From: an uncultured Verrucomicrobia subdivision 3 bacterium
Lineage (GTDB): Bacteria > Verrucomicrobiota > Verrucomicrobiae > Limisphaerales > UBA11358
Reading direction: 5' to 3'
NCBI GenBank assembly: GCA_903847285.1
Contig: CAINDH010000266.1
Location: forward strand, 1 to 55,281
Length of the DNA stretch: 55,281 nucleotides
Part shown: positions 1-8,318 of the stretch, in pieces
How positions within the stretch are numbered: the first letter of the stretch is position 1
How the letters are laid out: every line of letters starts with the position of its first letter
Position numbers and translations under genes: made by a program
Notes under the pieces: model-generated
The model's database searches: none
Seen by the model: the letters and a program-made list of their open reading frames with translations, nothing else
Told to the model about the DNA's origin: nothing

Positions 1-1580
1 GTGCGATCCGGATAGCCGATCTCCCATAACACCTGGCTGCCCGCGTGCGGGACAGTCCACGTCAAGGTTCCGAGATTCGTCACCGTGCCCGGTGCAAATG
101 TGAACGGTCCCGTTTGAAATTCGCCGACGGAACCATTCGTGCCGCCGCAATACGCATATAGTTTGTAGCTGGCATTACCACCGTAAGGCGAGAACGTCGT
201 CACCGGCGGCAACGTGAAACTGCCATCCGCCGCACATTGCGTCCAGAATTGGTAACCATCCGACTGAAACTGCCAGTTATCTGAGGCGTTCTCCGTGCCA
301 TCATCTGGCGCGGCGACTCCGACCCATGCGCCCGCCGCACTCACTTGGGGCCGCAACGGATCATTGATGACCAGTTTACCACTCACACTCGCGCGTTGGT
401 TTTTCTTTTGATAGACACTGTTGGTCAACCACGCGTAAGGCCAGGCCAATTGTTCGGCGAGCGCTTGATTCTTGGAGTCCGCCCAGCCAGCGGCACCGTT
501 CGAAGCACTATTGAAATACAACAGCCATGGGCCGTAAATCTTCGTCCAGTTCGCGTTGCTGCTCACCGTCAATCCGGTATTCGCGTAATGCGCGATCAAC
601 GGCTCGTATAACAACAATCCCCCGATGCCCCCGGCATATTCACATGCCGTCGGGCCGTTGTTCTGATACTCGTGACCGCCGGACACATACCAGAGGCCTA
701 ATTTATTCGTGTCGCTCGCCATGCCGAACGTGCTGATCTTTGGATAATCCAGCGTGTAGGAATATTTCCCGTTCGTGCTGCCTGCGAAAACGCCGGTCGT
801 GTATTGCACCACTTCCTTCGGGAAATTGGTCACCGCAATCGTGTGGTAAACATCCCAGAAATTCGGCTGCAAACCGTTGCGTTTTTGATTCACCCCGTTC
901 GTCGCAAGTCCGTAGCGCGTGAAATCATCCAGATACTGGTTCTCGCAGAGAAAGTTCGTGTTGTCGTGCGCCGTGGGCCAGATGCACTGGATGAAACTCA
1001 CGTTCAAGTTATTCGTGTAAACCGCGAAGCTCGCCGGATGTTTCAAGATCAGGTAGCAATATAATCCCGTGTTACCCTTGCCGAGGGAGTAATGCAGTTC
1101 CGCATCTGCCGCCACGTTGTGCACCGCCGGGTTGTAGGCGCGCAGATAGCCCAGATCAATATTCGTGCTCGACGTCGTGGTGTTCAGATACACCGCGTCA
1201 CCGGTGCTATCCGGATAGATGTAATAATAGATCGCCGTGTGATTGCCGAAATTCACGCCCGACTGACTGACCATCTCCATGCCGTTCACCTTGGGCGTGC
1301 CCGAAGCTCCAGGTTTCAGGTATTTGATGGAATCCACGTTCCCGTTGTTCTGGATGGAGACGTGCAGGATGCCGTTGTCCAGATAACGGTCAGTGTGACC
1401 GTTGACCGTTTCCGTGCCGGTCGTCACCGCCGTGGTGACCAGCGTGGTGAAACCGCCCGCATTGTTCGCGGAGACGGAACCGGTGAAAAAAAACATTCCC
1501 GCCAGCCACAGCGGTAAAAAAATAATCCCTATGCCCCACCGGTGAATGAAACAGCTCGATTGCGGCTCGGAATAAATCAT
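1..1580 (-). CDS. Rhamnogalacturonan lyase, polysaccharide lyase family 4 (partial, C-terminus beyond window)
   Basis: Reading the minus strand from the ATG at 1580 gives 526 uninterrupted residues running off the window edge. Residues ~13-38 form a signal peptide (hydrophobic core IGIIFLPLWLAGMFFF), so the enzyme is secreted. The family-4 core includes KIYGPWLLYFN near residue 346, then a fibronectin-like segment (ASVSGKLVINDP) and the start of the carbohydrate-binding-like domain, ending with LWEIGYPDR, a typical PL4 sequence. PL4 enzymes cleave the rhamnogalacturonan I backbone of pectin by beta-elimination. The last ~100-150 residues are missing. With the PL10 lyase at 28.4 kb it points to pectin use. 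Family recognised from motifs by eye; the catalytic residues were not individually verified. Confidence 0.85.
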   Translation of the reverse strand, partial: MIYSEPQSSCFIHRWGIGIIFLPLWLAGMFFFTGSVSANNAGGFTTLVTTAVTTGTETVNGHTDRYLDNGILHVSIQNNGNVDSIKYLKPGASGTPKVNGMEMVSQSGVNFGNHTAIYYYIYPDSTGDAVYLNTTTSSTNIDLGYLRAYNPAVHNVAADAELHYSLGKGNTGLYCYLILKHPASFAVYTNNLNVSFIQCIWPTAHDNTNFLCENQYLDDFTRYGLATNGVNQKRNGLQPNFWDVYHTIAVTNFPKEVVQYTTGVFAGSTNGKYSYTLDYPKISTFGMASDTNKLGLWYVSGGHEYQNNGPTACEYAGGIGGLLLYEPLIAHYANTGLTVSSNANWTKIYGPWLLYFNSASNGAAGWADSKNQALAEQLAWPYAWLTNSVYQKKNQRASVSGKLVINDPLRPQVSAAGAWVGVAAPDDGTENASDNWQFQSDGYQFWTQCAADGSFTLPPVTTFSPYGGNASYKLYAYCGGTNGSVGEFQTGPFTFAPGTVTNLGTLTWTVPHAGSQVLWEIGYPDR

Positions 1581-1675
1581 GTATTCACCGACAAGCTAAC
1601 TCACGAATCGGCTTCCAGCCATCCATAGAACTGGCGACGCAGTCGTCAACAGAAGAAGTTGAAAAGAATTCTATT

Positions 1676-2212
1676 CTACCACTTCACCGGCACGGTCAGC
1701 TTTTTATTGAAACGGTTGTGGTAATGGAGTTGTTTGTGTTGCTGGCCGTATTCATAGACGAGCTTGGTGATCTTTACGTCGTAGCAGCAGTATTCGGCGA
1801 TCTCCGCGAGCTTGCCTTGCTTGAACCATTCAATCGCCTGCAATCCTTCCGCCGTTTTTTCCACGCCAAAGGTCGCCGTGGCAATCGAATCGAGCGAGAG
1901 CCGGTGACCGAGCGTCTCGTTCAAGACGACGAGCATATCGAGCGTGGGCAGTTGCGTGAGATCCATCGAGGTGTAGCCATGCAAGACCTCGTAGTCGAAG
2001 CGGAGGTGGTTGAAACCCACGACGAGATCGGCGCGCTGGAGGTCGTTGATGAGGTCGCCGACCTGTTTCTCGCCGTAGATTTTGTATTCGCCGGTGAGGC
2101 TGCTGCACGTCACGCCGACGCTCATACCCATCTTGGAAATGTTGCCCCAGCCGCCGACTTCATCAGCAGATTTCTGCGTTTCCAGATCGAAATAGAGAAT
2201 GTTTTTTGCCAC
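1676..2212 (-). CDS. DEDDy-type RNase H-fold 3'-5' exonuclease-like protein
   Basis: A 178-residue protein with the exonuclease arrangement: Asp9 and Glu11 in YFDLET, Asp73 in RFDYE, and Tyr141-x3-Asp145 in YCCYD, matching the DEDDy metal-binding signature of the ribonuclease H-like superfamily (YprB-like or DnaQ-like). Such proteins remove nucleotides from the 3' end of DNA or RNA using two metal ions. It is a stand-alone domain with no signal peptide, so cytosolic. It is transcribed away from the thioredoxin-fold gene at 2297, and a palindromic P1 repeat lies between the two starts. The substrate cannot be deduced. Confidence 0.75.
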   Translation of the reverse strand: MAKNILYFDLETQKSADEVGGWGNISKMGMSVGVTCSSLTGEYKIYGEKQVGDLINDLQRADLVVGFNHLRFDYEVLHGYTSMDLTQLPTLDMLVVLNETLGHRLSLDSIATATFGVEKTAEGLQAIEWFKQGKLAEIAEYCCYDVKITKLVYEYGQQHKQLHYHNRFNKKLTVPVKW

Positions 2213-2224
2213 GCGAAGTTATTT

Positions 2225-2287
2225 GTAGCAGCGGACGTGAGTCCGCTCCATCTAAAAAAATTTGAGCAGACACACGCCCGCTGCTAC
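2225..2287. repeat. P1 palindromic element (GTAGCAGC...GCTGCTAC)
   Basis: Two inverted half-units separated by an A/T-rich spacer. The left half is a hairpin with 7-bp stem AGCGGAC/GTCCGCT and loop GTGA. The right half is a decayed inverse copy ending GCTGCTAC. The element ends nine bases before the ATG at 2297, so it makes up the leader of that gene. Other copies are at 8338, 20222, 20576 and 49928. Confidence 0.85.
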
Positions 2288-2296
2288 AGTCGGTTT

Positions 2297-2872
2297 ATGG
2301 CTCTCACCCCTTCCACGATGTTGCCGCTCGGCACAGTCGCCCCCGATTTCAAACTGCCGGACACGGATGGAAAAATGGTTGCTCTCGGAGATTTCAAAGA
2401 GAAAGCCGCGTTCGTGGTCATCTTCATGTGCAACCATTGCCCCTACGTCGTGCATATCCGCGCCAGCCTCGCGCAATTGGCACGCGACTACGCAGCAAAA
2501 AGCGTCGGCATCGTGGGTATCAGCTCGAACGACGCTAAAAATTATCCGCAAGACGGCCCGGCGAAGATGAAAGACGAAGTGAAAACTGCGGGCTACACGT
2601 TCCCGTATCTCTACGACGAGACGCAAGCCGTCGCCAAGGCCTATCGCGCGGCCTGCACGCCGGATATTTTTCTCTTCGATCGCGGTCGGAGACTCGTTTA
2701 TCGCGGGCAGTTCGACGCCAGCCGTCCGGGAAATGGGATTCCCGTGACCGGAAAAGATTTACGCGCAGCAATGGATGCCGTGCTCGCAGGTAAACCAACC
2801 TCCGAACTGCAAGTCGCCAGCATTGGCTGCAACATCAAATGGAAAGCCGGCAATGAACCGGACTATTTTTAA
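2297..2872 (+). CDS. Thioredoxin-fold redoxin (AhpC/TSA-like) protein
   Basis: A 191-residue protein. The start ATG at 2297 is chosen because the family begins at MALTP...LGTVAPDFKLPDTDG; a longer in-frame extension to 1718 only reads antisense through the exonuclease gene. The redox motif is CNHCPYV with Cys45 and Cys48, typical of the NHCP group of thioredoxin-like redoxins, followed by GISSND and a cis-proline region ACTPDIFLFD. These proteins reduce peroxides or disulfides in the cytosol; no signal peptide is seen. The physiological substrate is unknown. A P1 repeat lies directly upstream, so any ribosome-binding site must overlap its end. Confidence 0.88.
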   Translation: MALTPSTMLPLGTVAPDFKLPDTDGKMVALGDFKEKAAFVVIFMCNHCPYVVHIRASLAQLARDYAAKSVGIVGISSNDAKNYPQDGPAKMKDEVKTAGYTFPYLYDETQAVAKAYRAACTPDIFLFDRGRRLVYRGQFDASRPGNGIPVTGKDLRAAMDAVLAGKPTSELQVASIGCNIKWKAGNEPDYF

Positions 2873-2906
2873 ATGGAAGAAGCTAGAACGATGCATACTG
2901 AAAACC

Positions 2907-3584
2907 ATGAAAATATTATATAACCTCCTATTCAGTATAATCACCTGCTTTTGCATCTCAAGCTGGGCGCAACCGGTGCCGAACGGCAGTTTTGAGAAAG
3001 GCTCACGACCAACTTCTTATGCGCCTCCTTTTACAATACTTGATCCAACTAACGCTTTACCAAATTGGAATATTTCAGGCTCGCCCCTTTATTATCCCTT
3101 CGGGGCGCTTGGCGGTCCGGTGATTGCCATGGGGGATTATTATGCCCCAAGTTCTGGAACTAATGCGATTTTACTTCAAGCTGGTTTTAGTGGCACACCA
3201 ACTCCCGTTTCTCTGTGGCAAAACCTCGTAATACCATCAAATATAAAATCCATCACTTTTGATTCGAAATCGGCAGAAGATCCCAATCTTTATCACGGAT
3301 ATTACCTAGCTCTGCTATTTAGTGCGGCTGGGATTTCTGTCACTCCGCAAAGTTTTTCTACAAATTCTAACGGATACATCAACTATGGAATTGATGTTGC
3401 GGCTTACGCTGGTTCAACCATGGAATTGAGGTTTACGGTTGATCCTATGGGTGGGCCAGTGGGCGGTGCCTATCTGATTGATAACGTCCGTTTTTCACCT
3501 TCGTCCGTTCCGGAACCTTTTGGATTGGCACTATTTGGTATTGGTGGAGTAGCACTTGGTCTTCAGATCTTCCGCAAAAAATAA
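2907..3584 (+). CDS. PEP-CTERM sorting-domain protein
   Basis: A 225-residue secreted protein. The ATG at 2907 starts a signal peptide (MKILYNLLFSIITCFCISSWA). The middle resembles carbohydrate-binding-like or DUF642-type beta domains (VPNGSFEKGS, an opening common there). The C-terminus has VPEP, a hydrophobic helix (FGLALFGIGGVALGL) and basic RKK: the PEP-CTERM signal cut by exosortase and linked to exopolysaccharide export. Base composition is more AT-rich than its neighbours, suggesting recent acquisition or relaxed codon use. No exosortase gene is present in the window. The function of the exported domain is unknown. Confidence 0.85.
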   Translation: MKILYNLLFSIITCFCISSWAQPVPNGSFEKGSRPTSYAPPFTILDPTNALPNWNISGSPLYYPFGALGGPVIAMGDYYAPSSGTNAILLQAGFSGTPTPVSLWQNLVIPSNIKSITFDSKSAEDPNLYHGYYLALLFSAAGISVTPQSFSTNSNGYINYGIDVAAYAGSTMELRFTVDPMGGPVGGAYLIDNVRFSPSSVPEPFGLALFGIGGVALGLQIFRKK

Positions 3585-3717
3585 CTCTCACATGACCGCC
3601 TTTGCCTTCCCCAATCTCGAAGGCGGTGCTATCACCGAACACTTTCCCCTACCCGGCGGAAAAATAGTTCAAAGGATTCCGCGTCCGCGTTTGTCAGAGT
3701 TAGGAAAAGAAAGCCGC

Positions 3718-4299
3718 ATGGCCGACGCCGACCAAGATTTGGTGACGCAGAGTCAGACGGGCGACCCGGCGGCTTTTGAGGCGCTTGTGCGCAACCATCA
3801 ACGCATGATCCATTCGCTGACATTTCGGATGACCGGCTCGCTCGCTGACGCGGAAGACCTCGCGCAGGAAACCTTCCTCCGCGCCTACGCGCAGCTCGAC
3901 AGCTTTCGCGGCACAGCGAAATTCTCGACGTGGCTCTACCGCATCGCCATGAACACCTGCCTCAACTGGAAGCAGAGTGAAGCGCGGCGTTTCCAATTGC
4001 ACGCCAGCGCCGCCAAGGAATTAGCTGTTCAGCACGCAGGTGATGAAGCTTCTCCTCAAGCGCAGTCGAACGAAGTTCAAACCGCGCTCCTAAAACTTCC
4101 CGCCAAGCAACGCGCCGCCATCGTGTTGACGATTTACGACGGGTTGAACCACGCCGAGGCAGCGCAGATTTTGAATTGCTCCGAAACCACCGTCTCGTGG
4201 CGCGTGTTCGCGGCGAAACGGAAATTGAAAAAACTTTTGACCAGCGGGCGCGTCACTTCGTGCGCACCGCTGGTGGCCACTGAACCGCCCGAGCTATGA
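3718..4299 (+). CDS. RNA polymerase ECF sigma factor
   Basis: A 193-residue sigma-70 family protein. The ATG at 3718 follows an AGGAAAAGA ribosome-binding stretch; upstream in-frame codons are not family-like. Region 2 contains DAEDLAQETFLRAY and FSTWLYRIAMNTCLNWK; region 4 contains LPAKQRAAIVLTIYDGLNHAEAA followed by the recognition helix SETTVSWRVFAAKRKLKK. Length and layout fit a SigE-like ECF factor. Its stop overlaps the start of the next gene (ATGA), so the two are translationally coupled, as with sigma/anti-sigma pairs. It may control the downstream secretion/pilus operon, but a multi-hairpin repeat lies between. Confidence 0.9.
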   Translation: MADADQDLVTQSQTGDPAAFEALVRNHQRMIHSLTFRMTGSLADAEDLAQETFLRAYAQLDSFRGTAKFSTWLYRIAMNTCLNWKQSEARRFQLHASAAKELAVQHAGDEASPQAQSNEVQTALLKLPAKQRAAIVLTIYDGLNHAEAAQILNCSETTVSWRVFAAKRKLKKLLTSGRVTSCAPLVATEPPEL

Positions 4300-4646
4300 A
4301 CGATTCTGAACTCCAAGCCCGCTTACAAAGCGTCCGCGTGCCGGAACGCGAGACGGAGTATTGGATTGATTTCCCGGCAGATATCCGCCGGCAGCTTCCA
4401 CGATTGCAGCGTGAATTTGCGCCCCGCAGCGCTTGGCGTCCGCGGTTGCAATGGGCCGGAGCCTTGGCGCTAGGCTTGGCCATGATGTATGTCGGCGAGC
4501 GTTTTCATCCGTTGGAAAACGCCAGCAAGGCCATCACCAAACATGAGCGGAATCTCCGCGTGCAAGTCGCACAACTTGAATCCGGCCTGCGCATCCTGAT
4601 GTTTAACCCGCACGGCATGGGCTACCTGCTCGCCGAGGCGAATTGA
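4296..4646 (+). CDS. Small single-pass membrane protein, putative anti-sigma partner
   Basis: A 116-residue protein starting at an ATG overlapping the sigma-factor stop. Residues ~1-45 are hydrophilic (cytosolic); one hydrophobic segment (LQWAGALALGLAMMYVG) spans the membrane, followed by a charged helical tail (AITKHERNLRVQVAQLES). Size, topology and coupling are what is seen for membrane anti-sigma factors that hold an ECF sigma at the membrane, but no zinc-binding HxxxCxxC anti-sigma motif is visible. It is therefore an inferred partner rather than a recognised family member. Confidence 0.55.
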   Translation: MNDSELQARLQSVRVPERETEYWIDFPADIRRQLPRLQREFAPRSAWRPRLQWAGALALGLAMMYVGERFHPLENASKAITKHERNLRVQVAQLESGLRILMFNPHGMGYLLAEAN

Positions 4647-4674
4647 TTTTATGGCCCTGAAACAAAGTAAAACT

Positions 4675-4810
4675 GGTGGGCAAAGTCGCGCTGCGACTTT
4701 ACCTGCCTGCGGAGCAGGCACTTTGAGGCGGGAGATTTTCGACACGCATGGCCGTCGCCTAACGCTCCGCTCGGCGCCGGATTTTTCGCAGCGCGAAAAA
4801 TGCCACCACG
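4675..4810 (-). repeat. Multi-hairpin element M1, copy A (reverse orientation)
   Basis: The only reverse-oriented copy of the ~140-bp M1 repeat. Read on the minus strand it has the terminal GGTGG, hairpin 1 (stem TTTTTCGC/GCGAAAAA), hairpin 2 (core GCCGAGCG...GGCGAC), hairpin 3 (TGCCTGC/GCAGGCA) and hairpin 4 (AAAGTCGC/GCGACTTT), then CCCACC. It lies between the putative anti-sigma gene and the ATPase gene. Confidence 0.85.
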
Positions 4811-4840
4811 TTGATGCCACCACGTTGATGCCACCACGTT
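4801..4840. repeat. Tandem 14-bp repeat at the edge of M1 copy A
   Basis: TGCCACCACGTTGA is present twice exactly and a third time for 12 bases, ending 11 bases before the ATPase ATG at 4852. The first unit contains the CCACCAC terminus of the M1 element, so it looks like slippage or repeated duplication of the element boundary. It occupies the ribosome-binding region of the ATPase gene. Confidence 0.85.
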
Positions 4841-4851
4841 AAACTGATTTT

Positions 4852-5952
4852 ATGCCGATTGAAAAAAATCCAGCCGAGACCGAAACGCTCGCCGCGAATT
4901 CTGCGCCGGAGGTTTTGGAAGGTCTCGTCGCCCGGGCCGAACGCGCGGGCGCGAGCGACATCCATTTGCAGATGCGTGGCAAGGTTGCCGAAGTCGGCTT
5001 CCGGCTCGACGGCCTCATCACACCCGTCCGTGAACTGCCCGCTGAAATAGCCGAACGCGTGTTTGGCCGCATCAAATTTCTCGCGCGGCTCAAGACCTAT
5101 CAGGAATCGCTGCCGCAGGACGGCCGCATTCCCCGCGAAGAACTGAAAAGCAAAAACGACATCCGTGTGGCGACCTACCCGACCGTCACCGGCGAGAAAA
5201 TTGTTCTGCGCCTGTTCAATTCTGAAACCGCCAAGGCGCTCGGCGAACTTTCTTTCCCCGCCGCCGCCAATGCCGAGTTGGAAAATTTTCTCCGCCAGTC
5301 GAGCGGCCTGCTGCTGCTCACCGGCCCGGCGGGCAGCGGCAAGACCACGACGATCTACGCCTGCCTGCGCCACCTCGCCGAACTCGGCGGACGCCACATC
5401 ATCACCATCGAAGACCCGGTGGAGCAGATCATTCCCGGCACGATGCAGACGGAGATCAACGAGGCAACCGGGCTGGATTTCGCCCGCGCCGCGCGGCATC
5501 TGCTGCGGCAAGACCCGCAGGTTTTGATCATCGGCGAGATTCGCGACGAAGCCACGGCGCAGCTCGCCATCCGCGCCGGGCTGACCGGGCATCTGGTGAT
5601 TTCCACATTGCACGCTGGCTCGTGTCGCGGCGTGTTCGAAAGGTTGCTCACGATGTGCGCCGATCATTCCGCCGTGGCTAGCGCGGTCGAACTCGTCTTG
5701 AACCAGCGCCTCATCCGCAAAGTCTGCGCCGCGTGCGAAGGTGCGGGTTGCGAAACGTGTTTGCACACCGGCTACAACGGCCGCGTGCCGCTCGTCGAGT
5801 GGTTGCGCGTGGATGAAAAAATTAGCGACCAAGTCCGCCGCCGCGAACTGACTGCGTTAGCGCCAATGCAAACGCTCGAAGCCGCCGCGCGTTCGCTCGT
5901 GAACCAAGGCGCAACGAACGAGGCGGAGTTCAAACGGATTTTTGGGCTATGA
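4852..5952 (+). CDS. GspE/PilB-type secretion ATPase (short form)
   Basis: A 366-residue ATPase for type II secretion or type IV pilus assembly. It opens directly with the N2 domain (GASDIHLQ, GFRLDGLI) and lacks the ~150-residue N1 domain of full-length GspE/PilB, so length is nearer PilT. Walker A is GPAGSGKT (about residues 158-165), the Walker B/Asp-box region VLIIGEIRDEATAQ is near 225, and a His-box (STLHAG) follows. The C-terminal CAAC...CETC cluster (~303-314) is the zinc-binding motif of GspE and PilB rather than PilT, so it likely powers pseudopilus assembly. It heads an operon with two GspF-like proteins and two pseudopilins. Confidence 0.9.
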   Translation: MPIEKNPAETETLAANSAPEVLEGLVARAERAGASDIHLQMRGKVAEVGFRLDGLITPVRELPAEIAERVFGRIKFLARLKTYQESLPQDGRIPREELKSKNDIRVATYPTVTGEKIVLRLFNSETAKALGELSFPAAANAELENFLRQSSGLLLLTGPAGSGKTTTIYACLRHLAELGGRHIITIEDPVEQIIPGTMQTEINEATGLDFARAARHLLRQDPQVLIIGEIRDEATAQLAIRAGLTGHLVISTLHAGSCRGVFERLLTMCADHSAVASAVELVLNQRLIRKVCAACEGAGCETCLHTGYNGRVPLVEWLRVDEKISDQVRRRELTALAPMQTLEAAARSLVNQGATNEAEFKRIFGL

Positions 5953-5980
5953 ATTTTTTCAAATCACAATTGCCGAGAGT

Positions 5981-6120
5981 GGTGGCATTGGTCGCGCTGC
6001 GACCAATGCCGTTGCCGAGCGAAGCGTCAGGCGACGGAATCTTTCGCTCGTTAATAAATTTTCACACCTCAAAGTGCCTGCTTCGCAGACAGACAAAGTC
6101 GCAGCGCGACTTTGTCCACC
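5981..6120 (+). repeat. Multi-hairpin element M1, copy B
   Basis: A 140-bp copy between the ATPase and the first GspF-like gene. Hairpin 1 has stem GGCATTGGTCGC/GCGACCAATGCC, which differs from the TTTTTCGC/GCGAAAAA of most copies yet is perfectly paired. Hairpin 2 has GTCGC-type stems, hairpin 3 is TGCCTGC/GCAGACA, and hairpin 4 is CAAAGTCGC/GCGACTTTG, followed by TCCACC. A short reading frame crosses it (5949-6140), but it is repeat-encoded and not counted as a gene. Confidence 0.88.
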
Positions 6121-6136
6121 TTGAATTGGCTTGCCT

Positions 6137-7153
6137 ATGAAAACTGACGAATTTGCCTTCTTCAACCAGCAGCTCGCGGCGATGCTGCGCGATGGTATCC
6201 CGCTCGAAGGCGCATTGAAACGACTCTGCGCCGAAATGCGCGCCGGTTCACTGCGCGATGAACTGCAAGCGCTCGAAGCCGATCTCGCGCGCGGTGTGCC
6301 GATGACGGAGGCGCTTGCACCGCGCCAGCTGCCGGAACTTTACAAGCGCATGATCGTCGTGGGCGTGAAGGGCAACGACCTGCCCGGCGCGCTGACGATG
6401 CTTGCGGATTATTTCCAGCGGCAGAACCAAGTCTGGACGCGGCTGCGAAGCATGATGACGTATCCCATCATCGTGCTGATCGTGGCGTTGCTGGTTTCAT
6501 TCGTGCTGGCCGGGATGCTGACGTGGGTCATTGCTCCTACGTTCAGGGGGATTTTTGCCGGCATGGGTATGAAGATCCCGGGGTTCACCTTGTTTGTGCT
6601 GACCACGCTTGATTCCATCTGGGCTTTTCCAACGGCCATTTTCCTAATCCTGCTGGCGACGCTGGCTGTAATTTTCCTCCCTGCAATTCGGGGAAAAATT
6701 TTATGGCGGCTGCCGGCGTTCAAAGAGGCCACCGTGTCGCGCATTGCGGCGTCCATCCACCTGCTGCTGAAAAATGGCGTCAGCCTGCCCGACGCGGTCA
6801 GCATGGCGGAACAGCTTGAGACCAGCCCGCAGGCGGTGGCTGACCTGCAACGCTGGCGGCAAAAACTGGCAGCGGGCACGGTGAAATTTTCCGAGGTGGC
6901 CGCCGGGAACACCCTCATTCCACCAATGTTCATCTGGCTGGTTTCCGGCGCGGGCGAAAATCTCGCGGAAGGATTCAAACGCGCCGGGGAGATTTACCAC
7001 GCGCGGGCAATCTATCGCACAGAGGTCGCACTTTACACAGTGTTGCCGCTGGCCTCGGTTTTTCTTGGTGCCGTGGTCATCTCACAGGCACTGGTGCTTA
7101 TCGCCATGTTTATGCCAATGTTCATGATGATTAACAATTTAAGCGGGGACTAA
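6137..7153 (+). CDS. GspF/PilC-type inner-membrane platform protein 1
   Basis: A 338-residue polytopic protein of the type II secretion F family. The ATG at 6137 is preferred over an upstream TTG at 6131. The first cytoplasmic domain has FFNQQLAAMLRDGIPLEGAL and VGVKGNDLPGAL; membrane segments are near IIVLIVALLVSFVLAGMLTW, TAIFLILLATLAVIFLP and the C-terminal VLPLASVFLGAVVISQALVLIAMFMPMF; the second cytoplasmic repeat has LLLKNGVSLPDAV. This matches the two-repeat GspF/PilC layout. It docks the ATPase to the pseudopilus machinery. Four bases separate its stop from the next gene, a second member of the same family. Confidence 0.9.
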   Translation: MKTDEFAFFNQQLAAMLRDGIPLEGALKRLCAEMRAGSLRDELQALEADLARGVPMTEALAPRQLPELYKRMIVVGVKGNDLPGALTMLADYFQRQNQVWTRLRSMMTYPIIVLIVALLVSFVLAGMLTWVIAPTFRGIFAGMGMKIPGFTLFVLTTLDSIWAFPTAIFLILLATLAVIFLPAIRGKILWRLPAFKEATVSRIAASIHLLLKNGVSLPDAVSMAEQLETSPQAVADLQRWRQKLAAGTVKFSEVAAGNTLIPPMFIWLVSGAGENLAEGFKRAGEIYHARAIYRTEVALYTVLPLASVFLGAVVISQALVLIAMFMPMFMMINNLSGD

Positions 7154-7157
7154 AAAC

Positions 7158-8318
7158 ATGGTGGAATTTTTAACAGCTTTCTGTTCATCCCTGTTCTTGG
7201 CGGTTGTGGTCACGCTTCCAACTGGCGCGGTTTCGGTGGCGTTGCATTTCCTGCTGGCGATGCCCATGCAACGCCGTGATCGTGCGCGGTTCTTTCTGGA
7301 TTTGCTGGAAACGGCGATGGAACGCGGACAATCCATCGAGCACACCATCCTCTCCGCCGCCGAAACTCGTGATCGCGTGATGGGCGTGCGCTTTTACCTG
7401 CTCGCCGCGCACATCGAGAACGGCGCGAGCTTCAGTGAGGCGCTGGAGAAAACCCCGACCTTCCTCCCGCCACAGGTCAACGCCATGCTCCGCGCCGGCG
7501 TGAACCTCGGCGACTTAAAAAAAATCCTCCCCGCCTGCCGCGAAGTGTTGCGGGTCGCGCCAGACACCGCGCGCTCGACGCTGCATTACATGGTGGCGAT
7601 GCTGCTGGTATTCGCACCCATCGCCATCTGGCTCATCACGATGCTGACAATATTTGTCATTCCCAGATTCAAGGAAGTGGCGGCAGGCATGGCGGTCAAA
7701 CTCCATCCCTTTACGATTTTTGTTTTTGCGCTGAACGATATGCACGTCCTCATCACGTTTGAAGCCGTCCTGTTTTTGGTGCTGGCAACAGTGGCGGTAT
7801 TTTACATCGGCGGGCCGGGCTTCATGCGCTGGTTTCAATACCGCAGCGTTCCCATTGTGGACTGGCTCGCGTGGCAGATTCCGTGGAAGCGAAAAAAATT
7901 ACTCCGCGCCTTTTCCGCCATGCTCGCCGTGTTGCTCGATGGCGGCGTGCCGGAGGCCGAGGCCGTGCGGCTCGCGGGTGAATCCACCGCGAATGAAATC
8001 TGCCGCCGCCGTGCCCGCCGCGTCGTCGCCGCGCTGGAACACGGCGAGAAATTGCAAGATGCCGTGGGCGCATTTGATGACCACGGGGAATTTCACTGGC
8101 GACTTACCAATGCCATCCACGCGCGCGGTGGTTTTCTCGATGCGTTGCGCGGCTGGCATGAGGCGCTGGATGCCAAGGCATTTCAACAGGAAGAAACCGC
8201 CACGCACACGCTGACGAGCGGGCTGGTGATTGTGAATGGTATCGTCGTCGGCCTGATTGCCACGGCCATGTTCGGCATTCTCATCGGCGTCTTGAAAGGA
8301 ATGGTGGGGCAGCCATGA
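7158..8318 (+). CDS. GspF/PilC-type inner-membrane platform protein 2
   Basis: A 386-residue second GspF/PilC-family protein directly after the first. It opens with a membrane segment (FCSSLFLAVVVTLPTGAVSVAL) absent from the first, then the F-domain pattern DLLETAMERGQSIEHTIL, ENGASFSEALEKTP and AGVNLGDLKKILP, membrane segments around MLLVFAPIAIWLITMLTIFV and ITFEAVLFLVLATVAVF, and the second domain LLDGGVPEAEAVRLAG. Two different F proteins in one operon may form a heteromeric platform (inference). The stop overlaps the first pseudopilin start (ATGA), indicating coupled translation. Confidence 0.88.
   Translation: MVEFLTAFCSSLFLAVVVTLPTGAVSVALHFLLAMPMQRRDRARFFLDLLETAMERGQSIEHTILSAAETRDRVMGVRFYLLAAHIENGASFSEALEKTPTFLPPQVNAMLRAGVNLGDLKKILPACREVLRVAPDTARSTLHYMVAMLLVFAPIAIWLITMLTIFVIPRFKEVAAGMAVKLHPFTIFVFALNDMHVLITFEAVLFLVLATVAVFYIGGPGFMRWFQYRSVPIVDWLAWQIPWKRKKLLRAFSAMLAVLLDGGVPEAEAVRLAGESTANEICRRRARRVVAALEHGEKLQDAVGAFDDHGEFHWRLTNAIHARGGFLDALRGWHEALDAKAFQQEETATHTLTSGLVIVNGIVVGLIATAMFGILIGVLKGMVGQP

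Noticed and set aside
345..1517. Several plus-strand reading frames of 60-141 codons
   Set aside because: They lie antisense to the continuous PL4 lyase frame on the minus strand, have no recognisable domains and show Arg/His-rich composition typical of shadow frames.
1718..2296. N-terminal extension of the thioredoxin-fold protein
   Set aside because: It reads antisense through the exonuclease gene and the P1 repeat; the conserved protein begins at ATG 2297.
5949..6140. 63-codon frame between the ATPase and GspF genes
   Set aside because: Almost wholly encoded by M1 copy B; similar frames arise from the other M1 copies.
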